The notes under the pieces are model-generated. The model had not been told where the DNA came from. It worked only from the letters and a program-made list of their open reading frames with translations, and did no database searches. A stretch of DNA of 64,000 nucleotides, from contig NZ_LMCF01000013.1 in NCBI RefSeq assembly GCF_001623075.1, forward strand, positions 30,255-94,254, in the 5' to 3' direction. This DNA is from Pseudovibrio sp. Ad37 (GTDB lineage Bacteria; Pseudomonadota; Alphaproteobacteria; Rhizobiales; Stappiaceae). Made by a program: the position numbers and the translations under genes. Shown one piece after another: positions 60,407-64,000 of this stretch (position 1 is the stretch's first letter; every line of letters begins with the position of its first letter).

Positions 60407-61054
60407 TCAGGAGTCTGTCGCTGTCCTCAGGCCATCTTTAGTTGGCCTGATAGGAGGGGGGTATGCTTTGCAGAGGCCTCGGGTCTTTCGGTCAATCACC
60501 TTTAAATGACGAAGCCTCGAGCTTTCAGTAGAGCTGTCCATGTTGTAATGGGCGACATATCTGGTTTTTACCCAAGGATTGCAAAGCACACGCACGCCGC
60601 GCAAAATGGTTTTCTTGCCGGGCGTGCCCATAAGAAAACTAAGCCATCTTGGCGCACCGCAGGTGGTAAAAACGGCAAGTTTCTTAATGTTCTGCAAATT
60701 TGGTTTGATCGCACCCTCTTCAGTCAGCTTAAAAGCAACTCCTGGCACCAGCACGCGATCAAGCCATCCTTTGATCATGGCAGGCAAGCCATACCACCAG
60801 GTTGGGTAAACGAAGATCAGCGTGTCGCAGCGCTGCAGTACATCAATGTGGTGCTCAAGACCCTGTTTGTTGAGGAATGTGTTCAAATAGCTGTCCAGAT
60901 CGCTCTTGGTAAGGACAGGCTGAAAACCCTCCTCATAAAGATCAATGAGATCCAGGCTGACGTGTTGACGCTTGAGTGTCTCCACCACCTGATCAAGGAC
61001 AGCTTTGCTGAAACTTTCAGAATTTGGATGACAATAAACGATCAGGGCATGCAT
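60407..61054 (-). CDS. NAD(P)H-dependent flavin oxidoreductase (flavodoxin-like fold)
   Basis: A 215-residue protein of the NQO/KefF-type flavodoxin-2 family: N-terminal [20 protein letters not shown] (FMN/FAD phosphate loop), [25 protein letters not shown] near residue 80, and FTTCGAPRW. Such enzymes reduce quinones or activate potassium efflux systems. First gene of a two-gene operon with the creatininase-like protein. The C-terminal 30 residues (ending RTATDS) are poorly conserved. Confidence 0.85.
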   Translation of the reverse strand: MHALIVYCHPNSESFSKAVLDQVVETLKRQHVSLDLIDLYEEGFQPVLTKSDLDSYLNTFLNKQGLEHHIDVLQRCDTLIFVYPTWWYGLPAMIKGWLDRVLVPGVAFKLTEEGAIKPNLQNIKKLAVFTTCGAPRWLSFLMGTPGKKTILRGVRVLCNPWVKTRYVAHYNMDSSTESSRLRHLKVIDRKTRGLCKAYPPPIRPTKDGLRTATDS

Positions 61055-61491
61055 GTTTCTATCCGGTTCAAATGTATTTCTATCAATTTATACCATGCTT
61101 TATGTCAGTTGATGCCTGCTTCTCATTGAGTTTCATCATTATGATCCTATGAAAACCGTCAGGTCCGTAATCCTTCTTAATTCAGCTGAGATTTTTTGTA
61201 ACCTAATGATAATATTAGGATAAATATGAAAAGTACTCAATTTTATTATGCTGACTCTACGGTGCATTGAAGTAATGTCTCAATATTTACACAATTTTGT
61301 ATACTTTTTAGTGCGTACTTTCTGAAAGGCCAATTCAGAAGACAAGCTGTGAGCCACCAGGAGGAGGTGAGCCCCGGCAAGAAGAAGCGAAATCGCCAAT
61401 CAAAAATAAAAACCGCTTCCAATCCTCCCAAAAAGTAATCTGCGCCCGATGAATGGTGCACTGTGTAACTCATCAAAAAGAAGCAGAACCA
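61055..61491. other. Divergent intergenic region
   Basis: 437 bases between the flavodoxin-fold operon and ctlX; AT-rich near 61180-61260. No gene, tRNA or clear operator seen. Confidence 0.4.
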
Positions 61492-62469
61492 ATGACGAAC
61501 CACAGACCTACTCTCCGATCCGTTCAGGCTCCATCTGCCGTTGTTATGATCCGCCCTTTGTTTTTCAGCACAAGCAAAGATGCAGCTCAGAGCAGTTCTC
61601 GCAGTCTTATTGGTGAATCTCAAAGAGACATCGATTTTGCAGAACAGGCATATGTTGAGATTTCTGCCGCAGCAGATGAGTTGAGTAGGCATGGTGTTGA
61701 TGTTCATCTGTTCGAAGATAAGTCCCGTGACACACCACACTCTGTTTTTCTGAACAATTGGTTGTCTACGCATGCAGGCGGTTATGTCACCATCTACCCA
61801 ATGCAGGCGGAGAGCCGTCGAAAAGAACGTCGTAATGATGTAATCGAGCTTCTTAAAACCGAATACCGCATTCAGGATGTGGTTGATTTTTCAGACCTGG
61901 AAGATGAGCAGCAGTTCCTTGAAGGAACGGGCGCAATGGTGTTCGATAACGTCGAGCGCGTTGTATATGCAGTCCCGTCAAGCCATGCAGATCAGCAGGC
62001 TCTGGAACAGTTCTGTAATCATTTCAAGTATGAGCCGGTGATTTTTCAGGCGCAACATAGTGATGGTAGCCCTGTTACTCACACCAATGCAATTCTCTGC
62101 ATTGGCACTGGCATCGCATTGATTGGATCAGATTTGATCACTGATCCCGCGAAAAAAGCAGAGATCCTTAATCGTTTAGAGCAGTCTGGACGTCAGGTTG
62201 TTCAGTTGAACAACGAGCAAATTGAAGCCTGCGCAGGACGTTCCATTGAGTTGCATAGCAAAACAGAAGGCTTGCTTCTTGCTATGTCCGAGGGAGCATA
62301 CTCTTCTTTACATCAGGATCAGATCGATCTGATTGAGCAGAGCACCAAAATTGTTCAGTTGAAGCTGGATACCATTGAACAAGCAGGCGGCTCAGCCCGC
62401 TGCGCTATGGCAGGCATCCACCTCAACCTGCGCGAAGTCGAACCTGAACTGGAAACTGAAGCTACTTAA
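61492..62469 (+). CDS. ctlX: CtlX-type amidinotransferase/arginine-deiminase-related protein
   Basis: A 325-residue guanidino-modifying fold protein (CtlX, citrulline/arginine group). Motifs: VVMIRPLFFS near residue 17, FLEGTGAMVFDN (acidic/Gly strand) near 145, VTHTNAILCIGTG with the catalytic His near 203, and the nucleophilic Cys in SARCAMAG near 305. I choose ATG 61492; an earlier in-frame start at 61453 adds 13 unconserved residues. Its 3' end overlaps the convergent cupin gene by 8 bases. Likely hydrolyses or transfers a guanidino/ureido group; substrate uncertain. Confidence 0.78.
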   Translation: MTNHRPTLRSVQAPSAVVMIRPLFFSTSKDAAQSSSRSLIGESQRDIDFAEQAYVEISAAADELSRHGVDVHLFEDKSRDTPHSVFLNNWLSTHAGGYVTIYPMQAESRRKERRNDVIELLKTEYRIQDVVDFSDLEDEQQFLEGTGAMVFDNVERVVYAVPSSHADQQALEQFCNHFKYEPVIFQAQHSDGSPVTHTNAILCIGTGIALIGSDLITDPAKKAEILNRLEQSGRQVVQLNNEQIEACAGRSIELHSKTEGLLLAMSEGAYSSLHQDQIDLIEQSTKIVQLKLDTIEQAGGSARCAMAGIHLNLREVEPELETEAT

Positions 62470-62932
62470 AGTTTCCCTGCTGAGTATCGTTTAAGTCCAC
62501 AATATCGGTGACCGTCAGAACAGCTGGCGTGTCACCTTTATTTTTGACCCAATGCTGTACCTCAGAGTTTTCGTTGATCACTTCACCAAGCTTATGAATG
62601 ACCGGCACACCGCACTCATTACTATACTCAACAAACTCGCCTTCTGTGACCAGCGCCAGAGCCGGTCGATTTTCATGACCATGTAAAAGAACGTGTCCTC
62701 CCGGTTGAACCGTAATGGTCCGCATACGAAGGTTATGATCAGGGATGTTGACCTTCTCTTTGCCAAGATCGATAGCATCGAGTTCTTCAGTCTCTACCAG
62801 ATAGTTTTCTGTTGGAGCGCTATCGTCAATGGCTGAACCTTCCTGGCCAGGAGGACATTGTCCGGCCTGAGCAGAAGGAAGAGCTAAGCCTGCAAAAAGC
62901 AGTGTAGTCGCAGCGAGTATAATGGTCTTCAT
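62462..62932 (-). CDS. Exported cupin-domain protein
   Basis: A 156-residue protein: signal peptide MKTIILAATTLLFAGLALPSAQAG, then a small cupin with TITVQPGGHVLLHGHENRPALALVTEGEFVEYS; the two His of HVLLHGH and the following Glu fit a metal site. ATG 62932 follows GGAGGT by 5 bases, which decides the start against the longer frame. Periplasmic cupins of this size act as small isomerases, dioxygenases or binding proteins; the role here is unknown. Convergent with ctlX. Confidence 0.75.
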   Translation of the reverse strand: MKTIILAATTLLFAGLALPSAQAGQCPPGQEGSAIDDSAPTENYLVETEELDAIDLGKEKVNIPDHNLRMRTITVQPGGHVLLHGHENRPALALVTEGEFVEYSNECGVPVIHKLGEVINENSEVQHWVKNKGDTPAVLTVTDIVDLNDTQQGNFK

Positions 62933-63706
62933 AGGGACCTCCAATGTTCCGGTCAGAACATAGCTCAACTGAAAATCCAAGGTGCCGGGATTTGAGAGCA
63001 TGTTAAACTCCCCACGAAGCCAGCTGATAAGAAGCAACTAAAATCATCTCGCAGAATTTCTCCGCCATTTCCATAATCAGTGGCCTCCTTTGCGGGGATA
63101 GTTTTTTGGTTTGCGTTTATAAGATTTGATAGAAGGAGGATAAGTCCTGTCTCTCAGTTGGCCGGCGCAGGGGGCATTTGCTGATGTTGTTCTTAGTTCC
63201 GCGTCTTCCCAAACGTGCTGTTTCCTTGCCGTATTGAACATTTGAGCGCATAAAAACGCTGTTTCGCGCAAAACCACGCAAACGAACGCAATGGCGGGGC
63301 TTTCCATTGGGCGTCTCTCAGCACATTGATGCCATCTCGGCGAGTTCAGGCGCTACAGCCTGTGCCACGACCACCATACACCCTCATTCATTATTCAGTT
63401 TTCAAAGAACGCGGATTGCTCCGAAGTCTGCTTGCCAGCGTTCTGAGAGAGTGCAGTCTGATTTGATCGCGGTCTATTCCTGTAATGTTCTCCCTGAGTC
63501 TTTGATGGCCGGGAGTTGGAGCATGGAGAGTGGCTGGTGTGATTACGGGGAAATAAGGCGCTTTTAAACCTCTCGTTGGGGGAGGTTGATTAGATAGATT
63601 TGTCCCCCACAGGTCTGGTGTGGAATTGAAACGGCGTGTTTCTGCGGATTAGGTATGTTTTACACATAGGTAGATGATGTTTTTGGGTTTTTTTGTCGTT
63701 TTCAGG
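62933..63706. other. Long non-coding stretch before the rRNA promoter
   Basis: 774 bases without a supported gene. Short open frames exist (for example 63307-63567, plus strand) but have no conserved character or clear ribosome site. The cupin promoter should lie just upstream of 62932 on the minus strand. Confidence 0.5.
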
Positions 63707-63735
63707 TTGACGGTTGGAGGGCTCAGGCCTATAAC
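63707..63735 (+). promoter_or_regulatory. Strong sigma-70-type promoter of an rRNA operon
   Basis: -35 TTGACG at 63707-63712, spacer of exactly 17, -10 TATAAC at 63730-63735. It reads into the rRNA-type leader, whose boxA-like element is at 63875-63890, so it is the likely rrn promoter. Confidence 0.75.
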
Positions 63736-63741
63736 CCAGCT

Positions 63742-64000
63742 CATCGAGAGCGACGGCGCTGCCGGCGACGGCACGATGCGCTCTTGAGTTCCTCGAAAGG
63801 ATTGATCGCTCAGGCTCGATCGGAAATGATTGAGTTGGTGAGTGATTTACTCTTTTGAGTGTGGGTGAAAGCCCTGTTCATTGACAATTGAATACGGAAG
63901 AAGAAAGAGAAACGTGGACGGCGGTTATTCGCGAGTGGTTTGGTAACAAGTCACTGTTACGGAATAGCTGACTTAGTTTACGTTTTTCAGAACACCAAAG
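63742..64000 (+). other. rRNA operon leader (16S gene begins beyond the window)
   Basis: Leader downstream of the TTGACG/TATAAC promoter. TGTTCATTGACAATTG at 63875-63890 resembles the boxA antitermination element of alphaproteobacterial rrn leaders, and GAAGAAAGAGAAACGTGGAC (from 63897) is the conserved segment seen shortly before 16S rRNA in Rhizobiales. The start of 16S (AACTTGAGAGTTTGATC type) is not reached, so no rRNA gene is annotated here. Confidence 0.75.

Noticed and set aside
61246..61773. Minus-strand open frame of 175 codons overlapping the ctlX start
   Set aside because: Overlaps the conserved N-terminus of CtlX and shows no family features.
63307..63567. Plus-strand open frame of 86 codons before the rRNA promoter
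   Set aside because: Low-complexity Ser/Ala composition, no ribosome site and no recognisable domain; not supported as a gene.
1..64000. CRISPR arrays, tRNA genes, insertion sequences, prophage or integron features
   Set aside because: No regularly spaced repeats, no tRNA-like cloverleaf with TTCGA arm in the gaps, and no transposase, integrase or phage structural protein among the recognised genes.

Overview
The window looks like a chromosomal segment of a marine alphaproteobacterium of the Hyphomicrobiales, most like the Stappiaceae (Pseudovibrio is my best guess, from memory and not from a search). The support is: moderate GC; intergenic repeats of the kind widespread in Rhizobiales; an rRNA leader with a boxA-like antitermination signal; an FnrL-type box; and typical alphaproteobacterial families (OpgC, an RND pump, a Liv-type ABC operon, a serralysin with RTX repeats, CtlX). 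I see no phage, insertion sequence, CRISPR array or tRNA gene.

Layout. 1-0.95 kb: end of a cobalamin gene (cobK) and a cytochrome b561. 1.0-6.0 kb: a pterin-like biosynthesis neighbourhood, with a RibD-type reductase and a Nudix hydrolase on the plus strand facing a tight minus-strand operon of zinc-type dehydrogenase, divergent PTPS/QueD-like enzyme, GT4 glycosyltransferase and methyltransferase. 6.0-10.7 kb: osmoregulated periplasmic glucan genes opgH and opgC and a TTC38-like TPR protein. 11-13 kb: a YeeE/YedE sulfur transporter with an exported DUF302 protein. 13-19 kb: a TPP enzyme/class III CoA-transferase pair, a secreted esterase, a K+ channel with a zinc-ribbon tail, and an SDR without its catalytic Tyr/Lys. 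19.3-23.6 kb: an RND efflux pair. 23.7-26.2 kb: a cNMP-binding/CPBP-like membrane fusion and an exostosin-like glycosyltransferase.

26.4-31.6 kb: a five-gene branched-chain amino acid/amide ABC operon. 32-38.3 kb: a redox and signalling block made of a globin-coupled chemoreceptor, an NsrR-like Rrf2 regulator with a perfect FNR box in the divergent promoter region, a GGDEF-EAL protein and an unusual ferredoxin-reductase. 38.4-50.8 kb: single genes (TPR-methyltransferase, GltS, DJ-1, serralysin with a small exported partner, several small exported proteins, an exported RidA, a GlxA-type AraC regulator, an MBL hydrolase, a LysR/GST divergent pair). 51-56 kb: an M16 peptidase flanked by inverted copies of one terminator hairpin, then pyrE and pyrC. 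56.5-58.2 kb: two DUF925 nucleotidyltransferase-like paralogs, the second without the acidic motif, beside Rhizobiales-type repeats. 58.3-63 kb: an exported SPOR-like protein, a creatininase/flavodoxin-fold pair, CtlX and an exported cupin. 63.7-64 kb: promoter and leader of an rRNA operon whose 16S gene lies outside the window.

The items most worth a second look are the pterin/glycosyltransferase operon, the DUF925 pair with its repeats, the O2/NO-sensing module at 32-34 kb, the cNMP-CPBP fusion with a substituted active site, and an orphan plus-strand terminator at 31.98-32.02 kb that suggests a small RNA. All functions are assigned from sequence reading and family knowledge. No database search was run.
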